Positions 8,918 through 16,486 of a stretch of DNA of 64,000 nucleotides are shown piece by piece; the first letter of the stretch is position 1, and each line of letters starts with the position of its first letter. Source of the stretch: Mycobacterium celatum (GTDB taxonomy: Bacteria > Actinomycetota > Actinomycetes > Mycobacteriales > Mycobacteriaceae); contig NZ_LQOM01000030.1 in assembly GCF_002101595.1 (NCBI RefSeq), positions 84,016-148,015 on the forward strand, read 5' to 3'. The translations under genes were made by a program, and so were the position numbers. Below the pieces are notes generated by a model. It was not told the origin of the DNA. It searched no databases and worked only from the letters and a program-made list of their open reading frames with translations.

Positions 8918-8963
8918 AATCGCCTAAAATCGCGGTGTTTTGGGCGATTTTACGTCTGCTCGC
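8904..8963. terminator. Long perfect hairpin between convergent fadD17 and the aldehyde dehydrogenase gene
   Basis: The arms 8904-8924 and 8943-8963 are a perfect 21-base inverted repeat (GCGAGCAGACGTAAAATCGC plus one base). The stem can extend by one G-T pair and four A-T pairs to leave an 8-base loop at 8930-8937. The arm contains the fadD17 stop codon. A two-way terminator is the simplest reading. The sequence looks like a dispersed mycobacterial intergenic palindrome. Confidence 0.8.
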
Positions 8964-8968
8964 CGTGG

Positions 8969-10426
8969 CTAACCGGCGACCGAGATCGACTTGGTGTCCA
9001 GATAGCCCTCGATGCCTTCGCGGCCCAACTCTCGGCCGTAGCCACTGAATTTGACGCCGCCGAACGGCGCATACGGGTCCATCGTGTAGCCCTGGTTGAC
9101 CCCGAACGTGCCCGTCCGGATGCGGGCGGCCAGCGCCACCCCGCGGTCAACGTCGTCGGTGAAGACGGACCCGGCCAGCCCGTAGTCGGAGTCGTTGGCG
9201 ATCCGCACCGCCTGGGCCTCGTCGTCGTAGCCGATGACGGTCAGCACCGGGCCGAAAATCTCTTCGCGCGCTATCCGCATCGTGTTGTCGGCGTCGGCGA
9301 ACAGCGTTGGCCGCACATACCAGCCGCGCTCGACGCCGTCGGGCATGCCGGTGCCGCCGGTGACCAGCCGGGCGCCTTCCTGCTTGCCGGCCTCGATGTA
9401 GCCAAGGACGCGCTGCTGTTGCCGGCGCGCCACCAAGGGGCCCACCTGGGTCGCGGGGTCGACAGGATCACCCACCACCAATGCCTCCATCTCGGCGGTC
9501 AGCGCGTCGATGAACTCGTTACTTCGCTTGGCGGGCACCAGGATTCGGGTCAGTGCGTTGCAGATCTGGCCGCTGTTGGACAGGCTCGCCGATCGGATGC
9601 CCGTAGCGACGGCCGCCGGATCGGCGTCGTCGAGGACGACCGCCGCCGACTTGCCGCCGAGCTCGAGGCTGACCCGTTTCAATCCGGTCGCACACGCCGC
9701 GGCCACCTGTCGTCCGGCGACGGTGGACCCGGTGAACGACACCTTGTCCACTCCTCCGTGCGCCACCAGGTAGGCGCCGACGTCGGCGCCGCCCGGCACC
9801 ACGCTCACCACACCGGGCGGCAGGCCGAGCTCTTCCAGCAGTTCGGCCAGCAGCAGCGCGTCGAGCGGCGACTCGGGCGCCGGCTTGAGCACCACGCAAC
9901 AGCCGGCCAGCAATGCGGGGACCAGCTTGGTGACGATCAGGAACTGCGGCATGTTCCACGGCACGATCGCGGCGACGACGCCGACCGGTTCGCGGCGGAT
10001 GCGGATGTCGGCGCCGTAGTGGCCGCGCCGGGTTTCCTGCCACGCGAAGTCGTCGGCCAGATCGCAGAACGCGGTCATCATCATCCACGGCAGGCCGACC
10101 TGGGCCCGCTGGGCGAAGCTGGTCGGCGCGCCGATCTCGGCGGTGATGAGATCGGCCATCTCCGAACGCCGTTCACCGTAGAGCTCGGCCAGCCGGCGCA
10201 CCACGGCAATGCGCTCGGACGGATCGAGTCGCGGCCAAGGGCCGTCGTCGAACGCCTGGCGGGCGGCCCCGACCGCGGCGTCGACGTCGGCCGGTCCGGC
10301 AGCCGCCACCTGTGCGACCGGTGCTTCGGTGGCCGGCGAGATCACGTCGATCACGGCGTCGGTGCTCGGCTTCGACCAACTCCCACTGATAAACAGTTCG
10401 CCTGCTCGCACACCAACCTCCGGCAT
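8969..10426 (-). CDS. NAD-dependent aldehyde dehydrogenase
   Basis: 485 residues from the ATG at 10426 (MPEVGVRAGELFISG). A longer frame back to 10495 would overlap the divergent Rieske gene and is not supported. Seen: the NAD-site sequence PWNMPQFLIVTKLVPALLAG, FTGSTVAGRQ, catalytic Glu in LELGGKSA and catalytic Cys in SGQICNALTR, then the C-terminal EEIFGPVLTV. It oxidises an aldehyde to the acid; the substrate is unknown. It is divergent from the first Rieske gene, with 47 bases between starts. That gap carries a degenerate copy of the palindrome found twice after marR. It probably works on a product of the neighbouring oxygenases. Confidence 0.9.
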   Translation of the reverse strand: MPEVGVRAGELFISGSWSKPSTDAVIDVISPATEAPVAQVAAAGPADVDAAVGAARQAFDDGPWPRLDPSERIAVVRRLAELYGERRSEMADLITAEIGAPTSFAQRAQVGLPWMMMTAFCDLADDFAWQETRRGHYGADIRIRREPVGVVAAIVPWNMPQFLIVTKLVPALLAGCCVVLKPAPESPLDALLLAELLEELGLPPGVVSVVPGGADVGAYLVAHGGVDKVSFTGSTVAGRQVAAACATGLKRVSLELGGKSAAVVLDDADPAAVATGIRSASLSNSGQICNALTRILVPAKRSNEFIDALTAEMEALVVGDPVDPATQVGPLVARRQQQRVLGYIEAGKQEGARLVTGGTGMPDGVERGWYVRPTLFADADNTMRIAREEIFGPVLTVIGYDDEAQAVRIANDSDYGLAGSVFTDDVDRGVALAARIRTGTFGVNQGYTMDPYAPFGGVKFSGYGRELGREGIEGYLDTKSISVAG

Positions 10427-10429
10427 AAT

Positions 10430-10443
10430 ATCAACTACTTGTG
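10430..10443. promoter_or_regulatory. Degenerate MarR-type operator in the ALDH/Rieske divergent promoter
   Basis: ATCAACTACTTGTG matches 11 of 14 bases of the palindrome ATCAAGTACTTGAT found twice downstream of marR. It lies in the 47-base gap between the two divergent starts, where a repressor would block both. The link is inference from sequence similarity. Confidence 0.4.
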
Positions 10444-10473
10444 ATTGCTCTGCCGAGCATATACGGTCGGCCC

Positions 10474-11739
10474 ATGCCTCGTTTTCCCAAGCCACCGGAA
10501 GGCAGCTGGACAGAGCATTACCCCGATCTCGGCACCGGGCCGGTGTCTTACGAGGACTCCATCTCCCCGGAGTTCTACGAGCTCGAGCGGGCGGCGATCT
10601 TCAAGCGAGCTTGGCTCAATGTCGGTCGCGCCGAGCAACTTCCACGCAACGGCAGCTACTTCACCAAGGAACTGAAGGTTGTCAACACCTCGATCATCGT
10701 GGTGCGCACCACCAACGGCGACATCAAGGCGTTCCACAACATCTGCCGCCACCGCGGCAACAAGCTGGTCTGGAACGACATGCCTGCCGAGGAGGCCAGC
10801 GGCTTTTGCCGCCAATTCCGGTGCAAATACCACGCATGGCGCTACGACCTGGACGGCAACCTGACCCACGTCCCGCAGGAAGGCGAGTTCTTCGACCTGG
10901 ACAAGAACCGCTACGGGCTGGTGCCGGTGCACTGCGACGTGTGGGAAGGCTTCATCTTCGTCAACTTCGCCGCCGAACCCGAGCAGTCGCTGCGCGAGTT
11001 CCTGGGCCCGATGATCACCGGGCTGGAGGGGTATCCGTTCGGGCAGCTGACGTCGCGGTGGTGTTACCGCTCGGAAGTGAAAGCGAATTGGAAGCTCTAC
11101 CTGGACGCGTTCCAGGAGTTCTACCACGCGCCGGTGTTACACGCGAACCAGTCGCCGACCAAGTACTCCAAGGCTGCCGCGGAGGCCGGGTTCGAGGCGC
11201 CGCACTATCGCATCGACGGGCCGCACCGGCTGGTCAGCACGTCGGGCGTGCGGGCCTGGGAGATGGATGCTGACATGCGCAAGCCGATCGACGAGATCTG
11301 CCGCAGCGGGCTTTTCGGGCCGTGGGACAGCCCGGATCTCGGCCCGCTGCCCGACGGCATCAACCCGGCCAACTGTGACCCGTGGGGGCTGGACTCGTTT
11401 CAGCTGTTCCCCAATTTCGTGATCCTGATCTGGGGGCAGGGCTGGTATCTGACCTACCACTACTGGCCGACGTCGTATAACAGCCACGTTTTCGAGGGCA
11501 CGCTGTATTTCCCGCCGCCCCGCACTCCGCGCGAGCGGGTCGCGCAGGAACTGGCGGCGGTGACATTCAAGGAATTCGGTCTGCAGGACGCCAACACGCT
11601 GGAGGCAACCCAGTCGATGATCGAATCACGTGCCGTCGACGGTTTTCTGCTCAACGACCAAGAGGTGCTGATTCGGCATCTGCACCGCGAGACCGCGGCG
11701 TGGGTCGACGAGTACCGGCGCGCGACGGCGGGCTTCTGA
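10474..11739 (+). CDS. Rieske non-haem iron oxygenase alpha subunit, copy 1
   Basis: 421 residues from the ATG at 10474 (MPRFPKPPEGSW), the start matching its paralogue at 14874. Rieske ligands are Cys91/His93 and Cys117/His120 (CRHRG and CKYHAW); mononuclear iron ligands are likely His218 and His223 in FQEFYHAPVLH. The C-terminal domain follows. Such enzymes hydroxylate aromatic or alicyclic substrates using electrons from a ferredoxin, here perhaps the 2Fe-2S protein at 13811. It overlaps the next small gene by one base (TGATG), so the two products are made together. No classical beta subunit is nearby. The substrate is unknown. Confidence 0.9.
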   Translation: MPRFPKPPEGSWTEHYPDLGTGPVSYEDSISPEFYELERAAIFKRAWLNVGRAEQLPRNGSYFTKELKVVNTSIIVVRTTNGDIKAFHNICRHRGNKLVWNDMPAEEASGFCRQFRCKYHAWRYDLDGNLTHVPQEGEFFDLDKNRYGLVPVHCDVWEGFIFVNFAAEPEQSLREFLGPMITGLEGYPFGQLTSRWCYRSEVKANWKLYLDAFQEFYHAPVLHANQSPTKYSKAAAEAGFEAPHYRIDGPHRLVSTSGVRAWEMDADMRKPIDEICRSGLFGPWDSPDLGPLPDGINPANCDPWGLDSFQLFPNFVILIWGQGWYLTYHYWPTSYNSHVFEGTLYFPPPRTPRERVAQELAAVTFKEFGLQDANTLEATQSMIESRAVDGFLLNDQEVLIRHLHRETAAWVDEYRRATAGF

Positions 11740-12068
11740 TGACCACCAAGCTGCCGCCCGAATTCGCCGATCTGGAACCGTTTTCCGACTGGTGCCTGCC
11801 GAGCGAGCCGGAGCGTTACCACAAGCGACTCACCAGCTCGATGGCGGACATGCAGGCGTTCTACGACGCCATCATGCCGCGCGCGGAGGACGCGCTGGCC
11901 TACTGCGACAAGTTCAGCCTCGACGACCTGCCCGACGACGTGATGAACCTGATGCACCTGCTGTACTCGATGATCATGGTGTCGTTCCCTGTCGAATGCT
12001 GGAAGCAGCCGCGCATTCCCGATTCCGGGGCATCGACACTGGATTGCGTCTGCGAACCCGTGCCGTGA
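11739..12068 (+). CDS. Small conserved protein coupled to Rieske oxygenase, copy 1
   Basis: 109 residues, unrecognised family. It is clearly homologous to the protein at 16138: shared elements include WCLPsE-ER, SSMA-MqaFYDA, YCDKFSLDDLP, NL-HLiYS-IMV and a C-terminal EPVP. It appears all helical, with two conserved Cys (in WCLP and YCDK). It starts within the Rieske stop codon (TGATG) and the next gene starts within its own stop (GTGA). Each of the two Rieske genes here is followed directly by one of these proteins. A dedicated accessory or subunit role is therefore inferred. It does not resemble the NTF2-fold beta subunit of ring-hydroxylating dioxygenases. Confidence 0.8.
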   Translation: MTTKLPPEFADLEPFSDWCLPSEPERYHKRLTSSMADMQAFYDAIMPRAEDALAYCDKFSLDDLPDDVMNLMHLLYSMIMVSFPVECWKQPRIPDSGASTLDCVCEPVP

Positions 12069-13303
12069 TCGTGTTGCGTGCCGCCCGCTGGGCGGACGTC
12101 GACGCCGGTGAGGTCCGCTCGCCGGCGGTGGTCGTGATCGACGGCGACCGGATTGCTGCGGTGAATCCCGCCGAGCCACCGGTTGATTCGGAGGCCGAGA
12201 TAGATCTCGGCGATGTGACCCTGTTGCCCGGCCTGATGGACATGGAACTCAACCTGCTCATCGGCGGCCCCGGCGGGCCGGAAGGGCTGCCGTCGCCGAT
12301 GCATGGTGTGCAGGACGACCCGGCCTACCGCACGCTGCGCGGCGCGGTGAACGCCCGGGCCACGTTGGATGCCGGGTTCACCACGGTGCGCAATCTCGGC
12401 CTGATGGTCAAGACCGGCGGCTATCTGCTCGACGTGGCGCTGCAGCGCGCGATCGATGCGGGCTGGCATGTGGGCCCGCGGGTGGTGCCGGCCGGGCATG
12501 CCGTCACACCCTATGGCGGACATCTGGATCCGACGGTCTTCCAACGGCTGGCGCCGGGCATCATGCCGCTGTCGGTGGCCGAAGGGATCGCCAACGGGGT
12601 GCCCGATGTGCGGGCCTGCGTGCGTTACCAGATCCGCCACGGCGCCAAGGTGATCAAGGTGTCCGCGTCGGGTGGGGTGATGTCGCACAGCACGGCACCC
12701 GGGTCGCAGCAGTACTCCGACGAGGAGTTCGCCGCGATCGCCGACGAGGCCCACCGCGCCGGCATCCGGGTGGCCGCGCATGCGATCGGTGACAGCGCCA
12801 TCCGGGCCTGCATCAAGGCCGGAATCGACTGCATCGAACACGGTTTCCTGGCCACCGACGACACGATCCAGATGATGGTCGATCACGGTACCTTCCTCGT
12901 TTCAACCACCTATCTGACCGAAGCGCTGGCGGTCGACCGCGTTGCACCCGAGTTGCGCAAGAAGGCCGCCGAGGTGTTCCCACAGGCTAAAGCCATGCTG
13001 CCCAAGGCAATAGCCGCCGGGGTGCGGATCGCCTGCGGCACCGACGCACCCGCGATCCCGCACGGCCAGAACGCGAAGGAGCTGTGCGCACTGGTCGACC
13101 GCGGCATGACGCCGATGCAGGCCATCCGCGCGGCGACAGTGACCAGCGCCGAGCTCATCGAGGCCGACCACGAACTCGGCCGGCTGGCACCCGGCTACCT
13201 CGCCGACATCGTCGCCGTGCCCGGGGACCCGTCGCGCGACATCGCCAGCACGCTCGACGTACGGTTCGTCATGAAGGGCGGTCAGGTTCACAAGCGGCCG
13301 TAG
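12065..13303 (+). CDS. Amidohydrolase-superfamily protein with altered metal motif
   Basis: 412 residues from a GTG at 12065 that overlaps the previous stop (GTGA). It resembles imidazolonepropionase/prolidase-like amidohydrolases. Seen: VTLLPGLMDMELNL, the carboxylated-Lys region GAKVIKVSASGGVMS, His in AAHAIGD and IEHGFLA, and Asp in CGTDAPAIPHG. The first metal motif, normally HxH directly after the GL-D element, reads MEL here with no histidine. The protein may use one metal or another chemistry. It sits in the Rieske operon and may hydrolyse an amide, lactone or ring product. The substrate is unknown. Confidence 0.83.
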   Translation: MIVLRAARWADVDAGEVRSPAVVVIDGDRIAAVNPAEPPVDSEAEIDLGDVTLLPGLMDMELNLLIGGPGGPEGLPSPMHGVQDDPAYRTLRGAVNARATLDAGFTTVRNLGLMVKTGGYLLDVALQRAIDAGWHVGPRVVPAGHAVTPYGGHLDPTVFQRLAPGIMPLSVAEGIANGVPDVRACVRYQIRHGAKVIKVSASGGVMSHSTAPGSQQYSDEEFAAIADEAHRAGIRVAAHAIGDSAIRACIKAGIDCIEHGFLATDDTIQMMVDHGTFLVSTTYLTEALAVDRVAPELRKKAAEVFPQAKAMLPKAIAAGVRIACGTDAPAIPHGQNAKELCALVDRGMTPMQAIRAATVTSAELIEADHELGRLAPGYLADIVAVPGDPSRDIASTLDVRFVMKGGQVHKRP

Positions 13304-13311
13304 GACACACC

Positions 13312-13776
13312 ATGGAACTCACCGACAACATCCTGTGGCTGCTCAAGCAGGCCTTCCATTTCTCGCTGAAGACCGTCAACGACGCGATCAGCAGCCACGG
13401 AGTGACCACCGCGCAAATCGGCTTGATGCGTCAGCTGGCCAACGAGCCGGGCCTGTCCGGCGCCGAATTGGCCCGCCGGCTGCTGATCAGCCCGCAGGGC
13501 GCGCAGTTGGCGATCGCCGCGCTCGAGGACCGCGGCCTGGTGGAGCGCAAGCAAGACCCGCAACACGGCCGGATCCTGCAGACCTACCTGACCGATCAGG
13601 GCCGCGCCGTGGTCTCGGCCGTGCTGGCCGACGCGCTGGCCGCCCACGAGCAGGTGTTCGGCGTACTGAGTCCCGACGAGCAACAGGTGCTGCACGACCT
13701 GTTGGCCCGCGTGGTCGAACAAGGAACCGGCAACCCACTGTTCACCGACCACCCCGATGATGAATCAAGTACTTGA
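13312..13776 (+). CDS. MarR-family transcriptional regulator
   Basis: 154 residues from the ATG at 13312, 8 bases after the amidohydrolase stop. The winged-helix core is GVTTAQIGLMRQLANEPGLS, ELARRLLISPQGAQLAIAALEDRGLVER and a wing with DPQHGRILQTYLT. The family represses catabolic operons until a ligand binds. Two copies of a CAAGTACTTG palindrome lie at and just after its stop codon, in front of the ferredoxin gene, and a weaker copy lies in the ALDH/Rieske promoter. It is therefore the likely local regulator of this catabolic block. Ligand unknown. Confidence 0.88.
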   Translation: MELTDNILWLLKQAFHFSLKTVNDAISSHGVTTAQIGLMRQLANEPGLSGAELARRLLISPQGAQLAIAALEDRGLVERKQDPQHGRILQTYLTDQGRAVVSAVLADALAAHEQVFGVLSPDEQQVLHDLLARVVEQGTGNPLFTDHPDDESST

Positions 13777-13797
13777 TAAGTATCGCAAGTACTTGAT
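13764..13797. promoter_or_regulatory. Two CAAGTACTTG palindromes, probable MarR operator
   Basis: ATCAAGTACTTGAT (13764-13777) and CGCAAGTACTTGAT (13784-13797) share a perfect CAAGTACTTG core. Their centres are exactly 20 bases apart, about two helix turns, which suits two repressor dimers on one face. They end 14 bases before the ferredoxin start and overlap the marR stop. Confidence 0.75.
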
Positions 13798-13810
13798 ACT
13801 CTCATTGGCG

Positions 13811-14116
13811 ATGGACGAGCGCATGGACGTGGTCGACACCGTCACCGAGGAGGTGACGATCCAGCTGGACCGCCGCACCACCGTGGTGCCCTATCGGCCG
13901 GGCAACACCGTTTTGCAAACCGCCCGAATGGCCGGGCTGGCTGCGCCGTCGTCGTGCGAGACCGGTTCGTGCGCAACATGTATGGCCCGGCTGGTCGAGG
14001 GCAGCGTGCGGATGATCAACAACGACGCGCTCACCGACGACGACGTTGCCGACGGCTGGGTGCTGACCTGTCAGTCGCTGCCGACGAGTCGCACGGTACG
14101 GGTGGTCTATGAATAA
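13811..14116 (+). CDS. 2Fe-2S plant-type ferredoxin
   Basis: 101 residues from the ATG at 13811; an earlier ATG at 13757 would run through the palindromic operators and is rejected. Cluster ligands are Cys49, Cys54, Cys57 and Cys87 (SSCETGSCATCMARL, then LTCQS). It probably carries electrons to the Rieske oxygenases on either side; no reductase gene is in this block. Its end overlaps the next SDR gene by 8 bases. It is the first gene after the MarR operators, so it should head a regulated transcript of ferredoxin, SDR, Rieske 2, small protein 2 and the TauD-like gene. Confidence 0.88.
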   Translation: MDERMDVVDTVTEEVTIQLDRRTTVVPYRPGNTVLQTARMAGLAAPSSCETGSCATCMARLVEGSVRMINNDALTDDDVADGWVLTCQSLPTSRTVRVVYE

Positions 14117-14861
14117 GTCGCAGCGAGTCGCGGTGGTGACCGGCGGCGCCTCGGGCATGGGCGAAGCGACCTGCCACGAGCTGGGCCGCCGAGGCCACAA
14201 AGTCGCCGTTCTCGACATCAACAGCCGAGCCGCGCAACGGGTTTCCGATGAGCTGCGCGCTGCCGGGGTCACCGCGCTGGCGGCCGAGGCGGACGTGAGT
14301 GACCGGCGCGCCGTCGAGGAGGCGTTCGCGAAGGTGCGTAGCGAACTGGGCCCGGTGAGCATCCTGGTCACCAGCGCAGGCATGGTGGGTTTCGCGCCGT
14401 TCGCCGACATCACCCCGGAAGCCTGGCAGCGGATCATCGACGTCAATCTCACCGGTACGTTTCACTGCTGCCAGGTGGCGCTGCCGGACATGGTGGCCGC
14501 GGGCTGGGGCCGCATCGTGATGATCTCGTCGTCGTCCGCCCAGCGCGGCTCCCCCGGCATGGCGCACTACGCCAGTTCCAAGGGCGCGCTGATCACGTTG
14601 ACGAAATCCCTGGCGCGCGAGTACGCGCCGGCGGGCATCACCGTCAACAACATCCCACCGTCGGGCATCGAGACGCCAATGCAGCGCCAGTCCCAGGCTG
14701 AGGGCAACCTGCCGCCCAACGAGACCATGGCTCAGACAATCCCGCTGGGACACCTGGGCACCGGCGCCGACATCGCGGCGGCCGTCGGGTTTCTGTGCTC
14801 GGAGGAGGCCGGGTTCATCACCGGTCAGGTGCTCGGTGTCAACGGCGGGGCAGTGATGTGA
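14109..14861 (+). CDS. Short-chain dehydrogenase/reductase
   Basis: 250 residues, classical SDR. Seen: VVTGGASGMGEATCHELG near the N-terminus, active-site Ser in ISSSSAQRG, YASSKGALITL with the catalytic Tyr and Lys, and the C-terminal GFITGQVLGVNGG. It probably oxidises an alcohol or cis-diol formed by the adjacent Rieske enzymes. The start overlaps the ferredoxin gene by 8 bases and the stop is 12 bases before the second Rieske gene. The substrate cannot be read from sequence. Confidence 0.88.
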   Translation: MNKSQRVAVVTGGASGMGEATCHELGRRGHKVAVLDINSRAAQRVSDELRAAGVTALAAEADVSDRRAVEEAFAKVRSELGPVSILVTSAGMVGFAPFADITPEAWQRIIDVNLTGTFHCCQVALPDMVAAGWGRIVMISSSSAQRGSPGMAHYASSKGALITLTKSLAREYAPAGITVNNIPPSGIETPMQRQSQAEGNLPPNETMAQTIPLGHLGTGADIAAAVGFLCSEEAGFITGQVLGVNGGAVM

Positions 14862-14873
14862 CAGGAGGTTCCC

Positions 14874-16145
14874 ATGGCGCGATGGCCTAAACCGTCGGAA
14901 GGCAGCTGGACGCAGCACTATCCAGACCTCGGCACCGGCCCGATCTCGTTCCGGGACTCCACGTCGCCGGAGTTCTATGCGGCCGAACGGGAGGCGATCT
15001 TCAAACGGGCCTGGCTCAACGTCGCCCGCGTCGAGGAACTTCCCCGCGTCGGTAGCTATCTCACCAAAGACATTGCCGCCGTGGGCACGTCGATCATCGT
15101 GGTCAAGGGCAAGGACCAGACGATCCGGGCATTCCACAACGTCTGCCGGCACCGCGGAAACAAGCTGGTGTGGAACGACTTTCCCAACCAGGAAACCAAG
15201 GGCGTATGCCGGCAGTTCACCTGCAAGTACCACGGCTGGCGCTATGACCTCGACGGCACGCTGACGTTCGTGCAGCAGGAGCCGGAGTTCTTCGACCTCG
15301 ATCGCGACGGCTACGGCCTGCGCCCGGTGCACTGTGACGTCTGGAACGGGTTCGTCTTCGTCAACTTCGATTCCGAGCCGCGGCAGACCCTGCGGGAGTT
15401 CCTGGGCCCGATGATCACCGCGCTCGACGACTATCCGTTCGACAAGCTCACCGAGCGCTACGACTGGGTCGCCGACAACAACAGCAACTGGAAGATCTTC
15501 GCCGACGCGTTCCAGGAGTATTACCACGTGCCGTCGCTGCACCCGCAGCAGGTGCCGCCCGCGGTGCGTGACCCCAACGCCGGCTTCGAATGCGCCCACT
15601 TCCAGATCGACGGGCCGCACCGGCTGGTGTCCACGGCCGGAACCCGCCGCTGGCTGCTGGCACCGGAGTACATGTATCCGATCGAACGGGCAACGCGCAG
15701 TGGGCTTGTCGGCCCGTGGCGGACTCCCGATCTCGGTGAGCTGCCGGCCGGGCTCAACCCGGGCGGCATCGAGCCGTGGGGCATCAGCAACTTCCAGATC
15801 TTCCCGAATCTGGAGATCCTGATCTACGGCGGCTGGTATCTGCTCTACCGGTATTGGCCGACGTCACACAACACGCACCGGTTCGAGGCCTACACCGCGT
15901 TTCACCCCGCCCGCACTGTGCGCGAACGCGTCGAACACGAGGTCGCCGCGGTGGTGCTCAAGGAGTTCGCGCTGCAGGACGCCGGCATGTTGGGCGGTAC
16001 GCAGGCGGCGCTGGAAACCGGCGCCGTCGATGAGTTCCCGCTCAACGACCAGGAGATCCTGGTCCGTCACCTCCACAAGGTGGTCGGCGACTGGGTGGCG
16101 CAGTATGAAGCCGAACGCACACCGGTGGGGGCGGGCCATGGCTGA
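14874..16145 (+). CDS. Rieske non-haem iron oxygenase alpha subunit, copy 2
   Basis: 423 residues from the ATG at 14874, preceded by a strong AGGAGG. Aligns without gaps to copy 1 over the first 230 residues: Rieske ligands Cys91/His93 and Cys117/His120, and iron ligands His218 and His223 in FQEYYHVPSLH. The two are paralogues sharing roughly 60% of residues by eye. It overlaps the next small gene by 8 bases. The retention of two full copies, each with its own small partner, suggests two related substrates or two steps of one pathway. Confidence 0.9.
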   Translation: MARWPKPSEGSWTQHYPDLGTGPISFRDSTSPEFYAAEREAIFKRAWLNVARVEELPRVGSYLTKDIAAVGTSIIVVKGKDQTIRAFHNVCRHRGNKLVWNDFPNQETKGVCRQFTCKYHGWRYDLDGTLTFVQQEPEFFDLDRDGYGLRPVHCDVWNGFVFVNFDSEPRQTLREFLGPMITALDDYPFDKLTERYDWVADNNSNWKIFADAFQEYYHVPSLHPQQVPPAVRDPNAGFECAHFQIDGPHRLVSTAGTRRWLLAPEYMYPIERATRSGLVGPWRTPDLGELPAGLNPGGIEPWGISNFQIFPNLEILIYGGWYLLYRYWPTSHNTHRFEAYTAFHPARTVRERVEHEVAAVVLKEFALQDAGMLGGTQAALETGAVDEFPLNDQEILVRHLHKVVGDWVAQYEAERTPVGAGHG

Positions 16146-16473
16146 CGCGTTCCTGCCCAGCGCCTTCGCCGAACTCGAGCCGTACGCGCAAACCTGGTGC
16201 CTGCCAACCGAAGCCGAGCGGTGGGACCGGCGGATGGCCAGCAGCATGGCCGAAATGCGGGAGTTCTACGACGCCTTCTTCCCCCGGCTGGAAGAGGCGA
16301 TCGACTACTGCGACAAGTTCTCCCTGGACGACCTCCCCGAGGATGCACTGAACCTGCTGCACCTGATCTATTCGCTGATCATGGTCGCGATGGCGGTGGA
16401 AATCATGCATCAACCTCGACCCACCGACGCCGCTGACGCGGTGATGGTCCGCATCGGCGAGCCGGTGCCATGA
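16138..16473 (+). CDS. Small conserved protein coupled to Rieske oxygenase, copy 2
   Basis: 111 residues, paralogue of the protein at 11739. Conserved blocks are WCLPTEAERW, SSMAEMREFYDA, IDYCDKFSLDDLPEDALNLL and a C-terminal GEPVP. Mostly helical by composition, no signal peptide, no membrane segment. It overlaps the end of Rieske 2 by 8 bases. I do not recognise the family. The strict pairing with the oxygenase is the only functional clue. Confidence 0.8.
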   Translation: MADAFLPSAFAELEPYAQTWCLPTEAERWDRRMASSMAEMREFYDAFFPRLEEAIDYCDKFSLDDLPEDALNLLHLIYSLIMVAMAVEIMHQPRPTDAADAVMVRIGEPVP

Positions 16474-16486
16474 GAGAGGACAGCCG

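Noticed and set aside
10427..10495. Longer N-terminus for the aldehyde dehydrogenase starting at 10495
   Set aside because: It would overlap the divergent Rieske gene start and adds residues not found in the family; the ATG at 10426 precedes the conserved domain directly.
13757..13810. Longer N-terminus for the 2Fe-2S ferredoxin (MMNQVLDKYRKYLILSLA)
   Set aside because: These codons are the palindromic operator pair read as protein; the ATG at 13811 gives a normal ferredoxin.
14031..15620. A 529-codon minus-strand frame over the SDR and Rieske 2 genes
   Set aside because: Antisense of well-supported genes; no domain and no ribosome site.
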